Shown: positions 39,355 through 47,550 of the stretch, in pieces
Layout: each line of letters opens with the position of its first letter
Numbering within the stretch: the first letter of the stretch is position 1
Assembly: GCA_965215145.1 (NCBI GenBank)
Contig: OZ244038.1
Span: forward strand, 2,852,001 to 2,916,000
Length of the DNA: 64,000 bases
Reading direction: 5' to 3'
Origin: G965215145 sp965215145
GTDB lineage: Bacteria; Bacteroidota; Rhodothermia; Rhodothermales; JANQRZ01
Notes under the pieces: model-generated
What the model was told of the DNA's origin: nothing
The model's input: the letters and a program-made list of their open reading frames with translations, nothing else
Databases searched by the model: none
Position numbers and translations under genes: made by a program

Positions 39355-40017
39355 TTGACTTGGTCAGAGCAACAGTTCGAGAAGGTCTGTGAGCTTCGCA
39401 GTCTCCCCATCCGAAGACTGCTTCCTCGGGAAGGAGTGCGAACAGCAGATTATATGATCTTGATGCAAGATCAACGTGTCATTGTGGAAGTAAAGCAGTT
39501 AGACTTTAGCAAGTTCTATTTGAAACTTTTCAAACGTGTCTTACGAGGCGAGACGGTTGCCCATTGGCCTACCGGCACCTCACGGCTTCGCAAGCAAATT
39601 CGAGTAGGAAGCGGTCAACTCAAGCAGACTGCCAAGTCGAGGTGCCCAACGATCCTCGTCATATACGACAACACGGCTGGCATTGCGAATCTTGACAGCA
39701 CCGATTTTCTACACGCGATGTACGGTGCTGAGCGGTTGGACGTTTGGGTGCCCGCTAGTCCCTCCCAGGATGCTATTGTAGTGGATCGTAAATTCGGGAG
39801 CGGGAGATCTCTGAGCGAGGAAGCCCGGAGCTACATAAGTGTTCTCGGTTGGCTCAGGAGGGGACCGAAACCACACCTTCCTGAAATCGTCCTCTACCAC
39901 AACGCCTTCACCGATCGGCCGCTTCCCCCTAATGTCGCCTCCGCGCTCGCCTCGCGGCAATACAGACTAAGCGCTGTACCGGGGCAGGGGTACCAGGAGT
40001 GGATAGCGGTGGAGTGA
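39355..40017 (+). CDS. Low-GC protein with a restriction-endonuclease-like core
   Basis: 220 aa from a poorly supported TTG (the frame opens at 39352 just after a stop; an ATG start further in is possible). TADYMILMQDQRVIVEVKQLDF (residues 30-51) reads as the D...E-x-K core of PD-(D/E)XK nucleases; the rest is unplaced. It sits beside the TA islet and has distinctly low GC, a sign of transfer. It could be a solitary nuclease, e.g. defence-related. Function unknown. Confidence 0.6.
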   Translation: MTWSEQQFEKVCELRSLPIRRLLPREGVRTADYMILMQDQRVIVEVKQLDFSKFYLKLFKRVLRGETVAHWPTGTSRLRKQIRVGSGQLKQTAKSRCPTILVIYDNTAGIANLDSTDFLHAMYGAERLDVWVPASPSQDAIVVDRKFGSGRSLSEEARSYISVLGWLRRGPKPHLPEIVLYHNAFTDRPLPPNVASALASRQYRLSAVPGQGYQEWIAVE

Positions 40018-40078
40018 TAAGCTCCGCGGTTAATCGTAATACCGCGAAGGGACCGATCAGTCTGGTCAGAACGGGGCA

Positions 40079-41395
40079 CTAGGAGAAGTCCAGCTCCAGG
40101 CTGCCCGGCGGGTTGAACTCGACGGTGCCGGGGCGCCCGGCCGTCGCGGCGACCTTGGCGGCGAGGCGCTCGAAGTCGGCCTCGTTGCCCACGAAGTCGA
40201 TGGCGGTGGCGTCCACGATGAGGAGCGGGCCGCGGGTGTAGTGCCGAAAGTAGCGGTCGTAGGCGTCGGCCAGCTCCGCGAGGTAGCTCCGCTCGATCCG
40301 TGCCTCGTAGGCTCGCCCGCGCTGGGCGACGTTGTGCATCAGCCGGTCCACCGACGCCCGGAGGTAGACGACGAGGTCGGGCGTGGCGGTGGCGGGCTCC
40401 ATCAGCCCGTAGAGGCTCTCGTAGAGCGCAAGCTCGTCGCCGGCGAGGGTGGTGTGGGCGAAGATCCGGTCCTTGTCGAACGTGTAGTCCGAGACCGTCC
40501 GCTGCTGGAAGAGGTCGCGCGCCAGGAGCCCCTTCTGCTGACGGAACCGGCTGGCGAGGAAGGCGAGCTGGGTGTGGAACGCCCACCGCGCGGGGTCGCG
40601 GTAGAAGTCAGGCAGGAACGGGTTCTCCTCGAACTCCTCCAGCACGAGCCGGACGCCCTCCGCCCCGCCCTCGGCCGGCGGCGCCTGCTCCCCCATCCAC
40701 GCCGCCAGCCGCCGCGCCAGCGACGTCTTCCCCACCCCGATCACGCCCTCGACGGCGACGTACCGCAGCGTCTCAGGAAGAGCAACAGACTCGTTCCGAC
40801 CAGAAGGTAGGGACGCAGCATGCTGCGTCCCCACGGGATGTTGAGAGGAAGTGAGCGGTGACACAGAGGTGCGGGTGACGGCGTGGGGGTCGGGGCAGGC
40901 GGCGAGGAGGGCGCGCACCGTGCGGTCGGGCGCGGAGGTGCCGCCGGGCACGACGAGGTTCGGCGCGAGGTCGGCGAGGGGGCGGAGGACGAACCGGCGC
41001 TCCGCGAGTCTCGGGTGCGGCACCGTCAGCCCGCTGTCACCGCCGCCGAGGACGACCTCGCCGTAGTCGCCGAAGAGGAGGAGGTCGAGGTCGAGGGTCC
41101 GGGGCGCCCAGCGCTCGCGGCGCTCGCGGCCGGCGGCCCGCTCGACGCGGTGGAGCAGCGCGAGGAGGTCGGGCGGCGCGAGCGTCGTCCGAAGCTCAGC
41201 GACGGCGTTGAGGTACGGCGGCTGTGGTTCGCCCCCGGACGTGTGGGCCTCGGACTCGTACACCGGTGAGACGACGGCGACCTCGACCCCCTCCGCCTCG
41301 GCCAGCGCGCCGACGGCCGCCTGCAGCGCCTGCGCCCGGTCCCCGAGGTTCGCCCCGAGGCCGACGAACGCCCGCACCGGCTCGGCCCCGCTCAT
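40079..41395 (-). CDS. folK: HPPK (FolK) fused to deoxynucleoside kinase
   Basis: 438 aa. N-terminal HPPK (1-165): AFVGLGANLGDR, YESEAH, YLNAVAEL and RWAPRTLDLDLLLF (95-108) which binds ATP and pterin. C-terminal deoxyadenosine/deoxyguanosine-kinase-like domain (205-438): P-loop GVIGVGKTS (217-225), EEFEENPFLPDFY, and RxRxxER lid IERSYLAEL. So it joins folate synthesis with nucleoside salvage. The linker residues HPVGTQHAASLPSGRN (186-201) are encoded by a GTAGGGA-type palindrome. Overlaps the folB stop by 4 nt. Confidence 0.92.
   Translation of the reverse strand: MSGAEPVRAFVGLGANLGDRAQALQAAVGALAEAEGVEVAVVSPVYESEAHTSGGEPQPPYLNAVAELRTTLAPPDLLALLHRVERAAGRERRERWAPRTLDLDLLLFGDYGEVVLGGGDSGLTVPHPRLAERRFVLRPLADLAPNLVVPGGTSAPDRTVRALLAACPDPHAVTRTSVSPLTSSQHPVGTQHAASLPSGRNESVALPETLRYVAVEGVIGVGKTSLARRLAAWMGEQAPPAEGGAEGVRLVLEEFEENPFLPDFYRDPARWAFHTQLAFLASRFRQQKGLLARDLFQQRTVSDYTFDKDRIFAHTTLAGDELALYESLYGLMEPATATPDLVVYLRASVDRLMHNVAQRGRAYEARIERSYLAELADAYDRYFRHYTRGPLLIVDATAIDFVGNEADFERLAAKVAATAGRPGTVEFNPPGSLELDFS
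40807..40834. repeat. GTAGGG-type palindrome inside a coding linker
   Basis: GTAGGGACGCAGCA followed by TGCTGCGTCCCCAC; 14-bp arms with one mismatch. Codes for the inter-domain linker of the FolK-dNK fusion. Confidence 0.75.
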
Positions 41396-41820
41396 CCTGC
41401 CGTGCGGCCGAGCCGGTACGTCGCCTCGGCGCGGTCGGCCGGGCCGCCGACGGGGGGGTTCACCTTGCGCACCGTGACCTCGGCGCGCTCGACCATCCCG
41501 AACGTGTCGAGGACGGCGTGGGCGATGAGGAAGGCCAGCCGCTCGATGAGGAAGAAGTTGTTCCCCATCACGAGGTCGCGGACGAGCCCGTAGACCCGCT
41601 CGTAGTCCACGGTCCGGTCGAGGTCGTCGGCCTCGGCGGCGGCCGAGAAGTCGAGGTCCATCGCGACGTCGACCTCGTAGCGCCCGCCGATGCGGTGCTC
41701 CTCCTGCATCACGCCGTGGTGGGCGTAGAACACGGCGTTGACGAGGCGGACGGTGCCGGGGGCTGCTGTGGGGACGGCAGTGGTCGCCCCGTCGTCGGCA
41801 CGCTGCGGGACGCTCGGCAT
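41392..41820 (-). CDS. folB: Dihydroneopterin aldolase
   Basis: 142 aa. VRLVNAVFYAHHGVMQEEHRIGGRYEVDVAMDLDFSAAAEADDLDRTVDYERVYGLV (split) carries the family's FxxxHGxxxEE start and DxxxxTVxYxxV block; catalytic Glu is in the HGVMQEE region and Lys in VTVRKVNPPV. Second last step before HPPK in folate synthesis, consistent with the overlapping folK-fusion gene downstream. ATG at 41820 used, leaving a Ser/Pro/Ala-rich 24-residue lead. Confidence 0.93.
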   Translation of the reverse strand: MPSVPQRADDGATTAVPTAAPGTVRLVNAVFYAHHGVMQEEHRIGGRYEVDVAMDLDFSAAAEADDLDRTVDYERVYGLVRDLVMGNNFFLIERLAFLIAHAVLDTFGMVERAEVTVRKVNPPVGGPADRAEATYRLGRTAG

Positions 41821-41909
41821 GGGAGGGGAGGAGCGGACGAAAGGAGGAGCAGACGAGGGGAAGCTACGGAGGCCGCCCCCTCCTCTCTTCCCTTCTTCCC
41901 CTCTTCCGC
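41821..41909. repeat. Purine/pyrimidine heptad palindrome
   Basis: GGAGGGGAGGAGCGGACGAA-like left arm, CCTCCTCTCTTCCCTTCTTC-like right arm, between folB and the haem lipoprotein gene. Confidence 0.55.
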
Positions 41910-42908
41910 TCACAGCCCCAGCCCGTCGAGCAACGCCGCGTCCTCGGCGTCCAGGCGGCCGGCATCGCGCTCAGCGAGGAGTTGGGAGACGAGGAGGGTG
42001 TTGTAGATGCCGAGCACGGTGTCGCTCCGCTTCGCGTGCTCTTGGAAGAAGGCGACGACCTCCGCGTTCTGCATGGCCTCGGGGACGTGGAGCATCCGGG
42101 GGCCGTGGGGGCCGTGGGGTCCGGGGCGGGCCTCGGCCGGGAAGCTCCGCTCCGGCTCGTACAGCTTTCTTCCTACGTGGCAGCCGACGCACTGCGTGGG
42201 CGCCTTCAGCGCGCGCGGCGGCGTGCTCGTCTGCGACGCAATCTGGCCGTCGGGGCCGTAGACGAAGAAGTCCCACTCGCCGTCCGCCCGCTTCCGCATC
42301 GCGGTGACCTCCAGCAGGTCCTCCCCCTCCCGGTGCTCGCCGACGACGGTGGTGCCGGCGGGGTAGATCAGCCGCTCGCCATTCTCCCGGTAGCCCCGCA
42401 GCGCCGCCCGCAGCGCCGCCATCGGGACGAACACGCGGCGGCGGGCCGTCGTCATCACCCCGTCGATCCCGACGCTGAACCACGCGGAGTCGGGGCCGTA
42501 GGGCGTCCCTTCGCGGAAGGCGTCGAGCGTGGGCGGGAGGGCGCGAGCCTGCGGGTACGTCGCCTGCACCGCCTCGGCGAAGCCGTCCCAGTCGAGCACG
42601 CCGTCGGCGGCGCGGGTCTCGAACGCGGGGCGGAGGTCGGCCGGCAGCCCGTCGGGGTGGAGCCAGAGCGCGCCGTCGGTCTCCGTCACCAGCCCGCTCT
42701 CGAACGGGTCGCCGCCGTCGGGGCCGAGGGCGCCGCCGAGGTAGACCCGCAGCAGCCGCTCAGGGTCGCGCTTGTCGAGGTCGAGCCGGAGCGCGCCGTT
42801 AGGTCTGGCATCTCTCCCCCCGCACCCCGCAAGCAGCGGGATCAGCGCAAGCCCGACGGTCAACGCCCCCCATCCCCCATCCCCCATCCCCCATCCCCTG
42901 ACCCTCAT
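41910..42908 (-). CDS. Lipoprotein with one c-type haem site
   Basis: 332 aa. Signal peptide with lipobox LAGC (C29). One CxxCH (CVGCHVG, about residues 246-252). The central part includes FVYGPDGQIASQTSTPPRALK, so the haem lies after a substrate-like beta region; no described family recognised. The first codons contain a 7-bp tandem repeat that changes frame if its copy number changes. Overlaps the seven-haem protein by 4 nt, suggesting one electron-transfer unit on the outer surface of the inner or outer membrane. Confidence 0.7.
   Translation of the reverse strand: MRVRGWGMGDGGWGALTVGLALIPLLAGCGGRDARPNGALRLDLDKRDPERLLRVYLGGALGPDGGDPFESGLVTETDGALWLHPDGLPADLRPAFETRAADGVLDWDGFAEAVQATYPQARALPPTLDAFREGTPYGPDSAWFSVGIDGVMTTARRRVFVPMAALRAALRGYRENGERLIYPAGTTVVGEHREGEDLLEVTAMRKRADGEWDFFVYGPDGQIASQTSTPPRALKAPTQCVGCHVGRKLYEPERSFPAEARPGPHGPHGPRMLHVPEAMQNAEVVAFFQEHAKRSDTVLGIYNTLLVSQLLAERDAGRLDAEDAALLDGLGL
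42867..42894. repeat. Four tandem copies of CCCCCAT in the lipoprotein leader
   Basis: 7-bp unit, not a multiple of three, located within the first 14 codons. G-rich strand GGGGGAT repeats could form a G-quadruplex. Confidence 0.75.
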
Positions 42909-44977
42909 CGCAGCTCCTCCAGGTAGGCCCGTGCTTGCGGATCGCCGGGGGTGAGGGCGAGGACGCGTTCGAACTGCCGGCGGGCGTCGGCCGGGCGGCC
43001 CTGGCGGAGGTAAATCACGCCGAGGTTGCCGTGGGCCGGGGCGTAGTCCGGGTCGGCGCGGACGGCGGCCTCGAACTGCTCGGCCGCCTCGCCCAGCCGC
43101 TCCGCGAGGAGGTACGCCGAGCCGAGGTTCGTGCGGGCCTCCACGAAATCGGGGTCGAGTCGGACGGCCCGTTCCAGCGCCTCCGCGGCGGCGTCGAAGC
43201 GGCCGGCCTGGAGGCGGAGGAAGCCGAGGTTGTTCCACGCCTCGGGGTGGTGGACGGGGTTGAGGCGGACGGCCGCCTCCAGCACGCGCTCGGCGTCGGC
43301 TGCACGGCCGGAGGCCGACAAAGCCTCAGCCCATTTCGTCTGCGCCTCGATCAGCCGGGGCTGGAGGGCAGCGGCCCGTTCGAGCGGCCCGGCGGCCCCC
43401 GCGGCGTCGCCCGTGCGCAGCCGCGTCGCCCCGAGCCAGTAGTGCGCGAGGGGCTCGTCGGGGAACGCTTCGGAGGCTTCTTCGAGGACCCGCTCGGCGG
43501 CGGCGAGGGAGTCGGAGAGCGTGAGGGCGCGGGCGAGCGCGATCCGGGCGTCGGCGCGGTCGGCCCCACCGGCGAGGCCGCGCCGGGCGGCGCCGATCAC
43601 ACGGGGGAGGTAGCCGGGGTTGGGGTGCTTCGTCTCGAAGAAGTGGAACAGCGCGACGGCCTCTTCGAGCGCGGCCTCGGCCGGTGGGCGCCCCTCGGTC
43701 ATCCCCTGATGGGCCAGCACGTCGACTAGCTCCAGCGGCTCAGGGCGCGTCAGGACGACCTCGATGGGCGCGGGCTGGCGGTCCTCCGGGAGCCGCCGCC
43801 GGATCCAGTGGTCGGTGAACGAGACGTGGGGGATGTCGGAGGTGGCGCCGGTCTGCATGTGGCAGCTCACGCAGTCCCCCGTCATCGCCTCGGCGGGGGA
43901 GCCGGCGGCGGGCCGGGTGCAGAGGGCTTCATGGGCGCTCCCCCCCCCGTCGCCGCCGTGGCACGACTGGCAGGTGGCGTTGAACGACGGCTGCACCTCG
44001 GCGGGGAGGTGCGGGTCGTGGCAGGTGGTGCACGTCATCTGGCTCTCCTCGAAGCACACGCTGAGGGCGAGGCGGACGGCGTGCGAGGCGACGCCGAAGT
44101 TGTCGGGGTCGGCGATCTGCTCGGCGGGGACGAACACGGTGCGGTGGGCCGCGAGCGGCTCGCCCGGCCGGTACGTCGTCGGCCCCTCGCCGGGGGCGAA
44201 GATGGTGACGCCTTCGAGGTGGCACTGCTGGCACGCGGCGAGTTGGAGGTCCCGGTTGAGGCCGCCGAGGTCTACGAGGGCGTCCTGGTCTTGTGGATCC
44301 TCCACGTGCTCCGAGGCGGGGCCGTGGCAGCGCTCGCACGAGATCCCGTCGGGCAGCGCGCCGAAGTGGTTCTGCGTGCCCGGCGTGTGCTCGGGGATCG
44401 CGTTGTGGCACGCGATGCACTCCAGCGTCATGGGCCGCTCGAACCGCGTGTTGACCTGCTCGAAGCCGGGGCTCAGCGCCCACATCCCGCGCTCGACGTA
44501 CCACGTCAGCGGCATCTCGGTGAGGTAGCCGCCCTCCTGCATCAGGTACGAGCGGGTGTTGTGCCCGCTCCCGATCACGTAGGCGGCGGCGTGGACCCGC
44601 CGGTGCGTCGTGTCGCCGCGGGCGTCGAGGCGGAACTCACGCTGGAAGAGGGTGTCGCCGCGCACGAAGGCGCGGTAGAAGAGGTCGAGGTTCGGGTCGT
44701 AGACGGCGGGGCTCCGGCCGGCCGCGTCGAACGCCTCCGGCGCCGTCGCCGGGTCGAAGGGCTCGACGGCGCGGGCGTGGTTCGTCTGAGCATAGCTCGC
44801 GGCGATGTCGGCGTGGCACCCCGCGCACGCGGCGTCGCCGACGTACTCGGCCTCTGCGAGCGGACGGGTCGCCGGAGCGGGGTCGGCCGCGCAGCCGGCG
44901 AGCGCCAGCGCCACCCACAGCCACACCGCTCCCCACGCGTCGTGGCGTCTTCGGACCGAGCGGACGGGGCGGAGCAA
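42905..44977 (-). CDS. Seven-haem cytochrome c lipoprotein with TPR repeats
   Basis: About 690 aa. Start uncertain: a TTG at 44977 gives MLRPVRSVRRRHDAWGAVWL, a hydrophobic stretch and lipobox LAGC. Seven CxxCH motifs: CAGCH, CIACH, CERCH, CQQCH, CTTCH, CQSCH, CVSCH. The C-terminal third (from about residue 425) is a TPR solenoid (AVRLDPDFVEARTNLGSAYLL, AVRADPDYAPAHGNLGVIYL). The order cytochrome c552/554-like domain then TPR is known in Bacteroidota-related multihaem proteins. Likely a periplasmic or surface electron carrier working with the following haem lipoprotein. Confidence 0.85.
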   Translation of the reverse strand: MLRPVRSVRRRHDAWGAVWLWVALALAGCAADPAPATRPLAEAEYVGDAACAGCHADIAASYAQTNHARAVEPFDPATAPEAFDAAGRSPAVYDPNLDLFYRAFVRGDTLFQREFRLDARGDTTHRRVHAAAYVIGSGHNTRSYLMQEGGYLTEMPLTWYVERGMWALSPGFEQVNTRFERPMTLECIACHNAIPEHTPGTQNHFGALPDGISCERCHGPASEHVEDPQDQDALVDLGGLNRDLQLAACQQCHLEGVTIFAPGEGPTTYRPGEPLAAHRTVFVPAEQIADPDNFGVASHAVRLALSVCFEESQMTCTTCHDPHLPAEVQPSFNATCQSCHGGDGGGSAHEALCTRPAAGSPAEAMTGDCVSCHMQTGATSDIPHVSFTDHWIRRRLPEDRQPAPIEVVLTRPEPLELVDVLAHQGMTEGRPPAEAALEEAVALFHFFETKHPNPGYLPRVIGAARRGLAGGADRADARIALARALTLSDSLAAAERVLEEASEAFPDEPLAHYWLGATRLRTGDAAGAAGPLERAAALQPRLIEAQTKWAEALSASGRAADAERVLEAAVRLNPVHHPEAWNNLGFLRLQAGRFDAAAEALERAVRLDPDFVEARTNLGSAYLLAERLGEAAEQFEAAVRADPDYAPAHGNLGVIYLRQGRPADARRQFERVLALTPGDPQARAYLEELR

Positions 44978-45164
44978 CGAGAGCGGCTTCGTGGGTGTGC
45001 GGGGCCGAAGATACCCAGGCTGCGAGGGCGCGGCCGTCCCTTCCCACCCCTCCTCGACCCGGTTCCCAGCGCCCGCGGTCCAGATCGGTATGGGCCTTGT
45101 CTGGTACGTCGCCCCGCCGCCCACGGCGCGCCGTCCTTCCCCGAAGCCCGCCCGCGTCCCCCCC

Positions 45165-45710
45165 GTGCATCCGCCTCCCACCGTCCCAGATCGCTACTAC
45201 GGCCGCCTCGTGCTGGCCCTCGGCGGCTCCGGGCTGCTCTGGCTCCTCGCGGCCGGGCTCGTCGTGCTCCGGCTCGACGCGGAGGGCGCGCTCGGCACCG
45301 TGGAAGTTCCTCCAACGCAGGGGGTACTTCATACCGATCCGCCGGGGGAGCCCGCGGCCTCTCCCCTCACCGCCCCACCACCGCCCGACCCGCGCTTCAC
45401 CGTCGAGGCGCTGGAGGGGAAGCGGGAGCTCGACGCCCTCGCCGACCTCGTGAGCGCGACGCACGTCGGGCTCGAAGAGCTCGAAGCCCGCTTCGACCCC
45501 GGCTACGGCCCGTACGTCGAGCGCCTCGTCGAGCGCCTCAACGGGCTGGGCCAGGTCTACGCGGTCCGCATCACGGCCCCCGACGCGGGCGTCGCGCGCC
45601 GGCGCGCCGAGCGCACCCGGGAGCTGCTCCTCCAGGCCGGCCTGCGGCCGTGGCTCCTCGACGCCTCCGGCGCGGCCGGTCCTAAGGGCGTCGCCGTCGA
45701 GCGGCCCTGA
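45165..45710 (+). CDS. Hypothetical membrane-anchored protein
   Basis: 181 aa from a GTG; an ATG at 45090 in the same frame is an alternative. One N-terminal TM (LVLALGGSGLLWLLAAGLVVLRLD), a Pro-rich linker, then a small mixed alpha/beta domain (residues about 70-181) with YVERLVERLNGLGQVYAVRIT and ERTRELLLQAGLRPWLLD, reminiscent of OmpA- or SPOR-like folds but not assignable. Divergent from the cytochrome gene. Confidence 0.55.
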   Translation: MHPPPTVPDRYYGRLVLALGGSGLLWLLAAGLVVLRLDAEGALGTVEVPPTQGVLHTDPPGEPAASPLTAPPPPDPRFTVEALEGKRELDALADLVSATHVGLEELEARFDPGYGPYVERLVERLNGLGQVYAVRITAPDAGVARRRAERTRELLLQAGLRPWLLDASGAAGPKGVAVERP

Positions 45711-45760
45711 CGCCACCCGCCGCCTGCTGCCCCCTGACGCACCCGCCCCACCCCGCTGCC

Positions 45761-46570
45761 ATGCTCGTCCTCGCCTCCGCTCTGACCCAATTCCTCCTCG
45801 TCAGCCTCCTCGTGCTAGCGGCGCTCCTCGGCATCGGCGTCGGGTTCGTTTACCGCCGCCTGCGCGACCGGGAGGAGAACCTGCTCCGCGCTCAGCGCGA
45901 GCTCGACGACCTCCGGTACCAGGGCTCGGCGCGCACGTTCGGCAACTCGGAGAAGCCGTTCGAGCCGCTGCGCGAGCAGATCGACCAGACCCTCCATCAC
46001 CTCAAGGCCACCAAGCGGCAGGTGGAGGGCCTCCAGGGGCGGCTCCGCGTGGAGGTCCACGGGCTCCGGCAGCAGCTCCAGGAGGGGCTCGAAGCCCTCG
46101 CCCGCGGCGAGGCCCCACCCCCGCTGACGCTCCCGGAGCCGCCCCCGCCCGACGACTTCTTCACCGACGCGGAGGAGGGCGAAGGCGTCGTCGTCTCCGG
46201 CGACGGGCAGGGCGCCGCCGTGGCCGTCGAGGACCTCCTCGGGATCGAGCCGGACGAGGGGGCGGACCCGCTCACCCTCGTGCCGGCCATCACCGAGGAC
46301 CTCCAGGAGCAGCTCTACGCCCTCGGCATCCGGTCCCTGGAGCGGGTCGCCCGGCTCAGCCGGTCCGACGCCCGCCGGGTCGCCGCCGCCATCGACGGCG
46401 CGACGGAGGAGGTGATCCTGGACGTCTGGGTCATCGGGGCGCAGGCGGCGCTGTACGACCGCTACCGGGGGGAGCTCGAGAGCCCGGCCGCAGCGTCCGC
46501 CGGCGGAGCCGATCCCATCACCGCGGAGGAAGTTGGCGAGGGGGAAGCGGAGGAGGAGGAGGAGGCCTAG
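45761..46570 (+). CDS. Membrane-anchored coiled-coil protein with a helix-hairpin-helix-like tail
   Basis: 269 aa. N-terminal TM (QFLLVSLLVLAALLGIGVGFVYRRL), a coiled coil (about 30-115, REENLLRAQRELDDLRY), an acidic/Pro linker, and a helical region LVPAITEDLQEQLYALGIRSLERVARLSRSDARRVAAAI (split) which resembles the LGI-x-x-x-x-x-x-A domain of helix-hairpin-helix/ribosomal-L21-fusion style proteins. Glu-rich C-terminus. 50 bp behind the preceding gene. Role unknown. Confidence 0.65.
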   Translation: MLVLASALTQFLLVSLLVLAALLGIGVGFVYRRLRDREENLLRAQRELDDLRYQGSARTFGNSEKPFEPLREQIDQTLHHLKATKRQVEGLQGRLRVEVHGLRQQLQEGLEALARGEAPPPLTLPEPPPPDDFFTDAEEGEGVVVSGDGQGAAVAVEDLLGIEPDEGADPLTLVPAITEDLQEQLYALGIRSLERVARLSRSDARRVAAAIDGATEEVILDVWVIGAQAALYDRYRGELESPAAASAGGADPITAEEVGEGEAEEEEEA

Positions 46571-46577
46571 CGCCCCG

Positions 46578-47531
46578 TCAGGCCGTCGCGCGCTCGGGGA
46601 GGGCGGAGAGGTCGCGGAAGGCGTCGAGGCGCTGCGCCATCGCCGCGGGCGCGATGTCGAGCAGCGCCTCCGTCCCGAACGCCTCCACGGTGAACGAGGC
46701 GAGCGCGCTCCCGACCACCACGGCCCGCCGGACCTCGACGGGGTCGCGGGGGTCCGTGGCCGCGAGGTGACCGGCGAAGCCGCCGAGGAAGGCGTCGCCT
46801 GCGCCGGTCGGGTCGGCGATGTCTTCGAGCGGGAAGGCGGGGGCGCTGAACACCGCGTCGCCGTGGAAGAGCAGGGCGCCGTGCTCGCCCTTCTTGATGA
46901 CGAGGGTCTCGGGCCCGAGCGCACGGATCGTGCGGGCGGCGCGGACGAGGTTCGGCTCGCCGGCCAGCTCCCGCGCCTCGGCGTCGTTGACGAGCAGCGC
47001 GTCGACGCGGCCGAGGACGCGGCGGAGCGCCTCCGGCGTCTGCTCGATCCAGTAGTTCATCGTGTCCGCCACCACGAGCGCGGGGGCCTCGACCTGGTCC
47101 AGCACGCGGGACTGCACGTCCGGGTGGAGGTTGCCGAGGCAGACGACGCCGCCCTCCCCGGCGCCCTCCGGCACCACGGGGTCGAAGGCGTCGAGGACGT
47201 TGAGCTCGGTGGCGAGGGTGTCCCGCGCGTTGAGGTCGTGGCCGTAGCGCCCAGCCCAGAAGAACGTCTTCCCCTCCGCGTCCCGCTGGAGCCCGGCCGT
47301 GTCCACCCCGCGCTCGCGCAGGAGCGTGACGTGGGCCTCGGGGAAGTCCCCGCCGACGACGCCGACGAGGCGGACGGGCGCGGCGAGGTACCGGGCCGCC
47401 AGCGTGACGTAGGTGCCGCTGCCGCCGAGCATCCGCTCGCGCCGCCCGAACGGGGTCTCGACGGTGTCGAACGCGACGGAGCCCACGACGAGGACGGGCC
47501 GCGTCGAGGTTGCAGCGGAGGGGTCTAGCAT
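46578..47531 (-). CDS. PfkB-family sugar/nucleoside kinase
   Basis: 317 aa. VLVVGSVAFDTVETPFG at the N-terminus and LGGSGTYVTLAARYL, and the C-terminal signature DPTGAGDAFLGGFAG with the catalytic Asp (D in GAGD). The pattern with AFDTVETPxG and NARDTLATELNVL is typical of the PfkB branch seen across Bacteroidota without defined substrate. No operon partner suggests a pathway. Confidence 0.9.
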   Translation of the reverse strand: MLDPSAATSTRPVLVVGSVAFDTVETPFGRRERMLGGSGTYVTLAARYLAAPVRLVGVVGGDFPEAHVTLLRERGVDTAGLQRDAEGKTFFWAGRYGHDLNARDTLATELNVLDAFDPVVPEGAGEGGVVCLGNLHPDVQSRVLDQVEAPALVVADTMNYWIEQTPEALRRVLGRVDALLVNDAEARELAGEPNLVRAARTIRALGPETLVIKKGEHGALLFHGDAVFSAPAFPLEDIADPTGAGDAFLGGFAGHLAATDPRDPVEVRRAVVVGSALASFTVEAFGTEALLDIAPAAMAQRLDAFRDLSALPERATA

Positions 47532-47550
47532 CGGGGAGGAGGCGCCGGGG

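Noticed and set aside
39348..40090. Repeat CTAGGA at both sides of the low-GC nuclease-like gene
   Set aside because: Only six bases; insufficient to call a duplicated 3' end of the folK-fusion gene.
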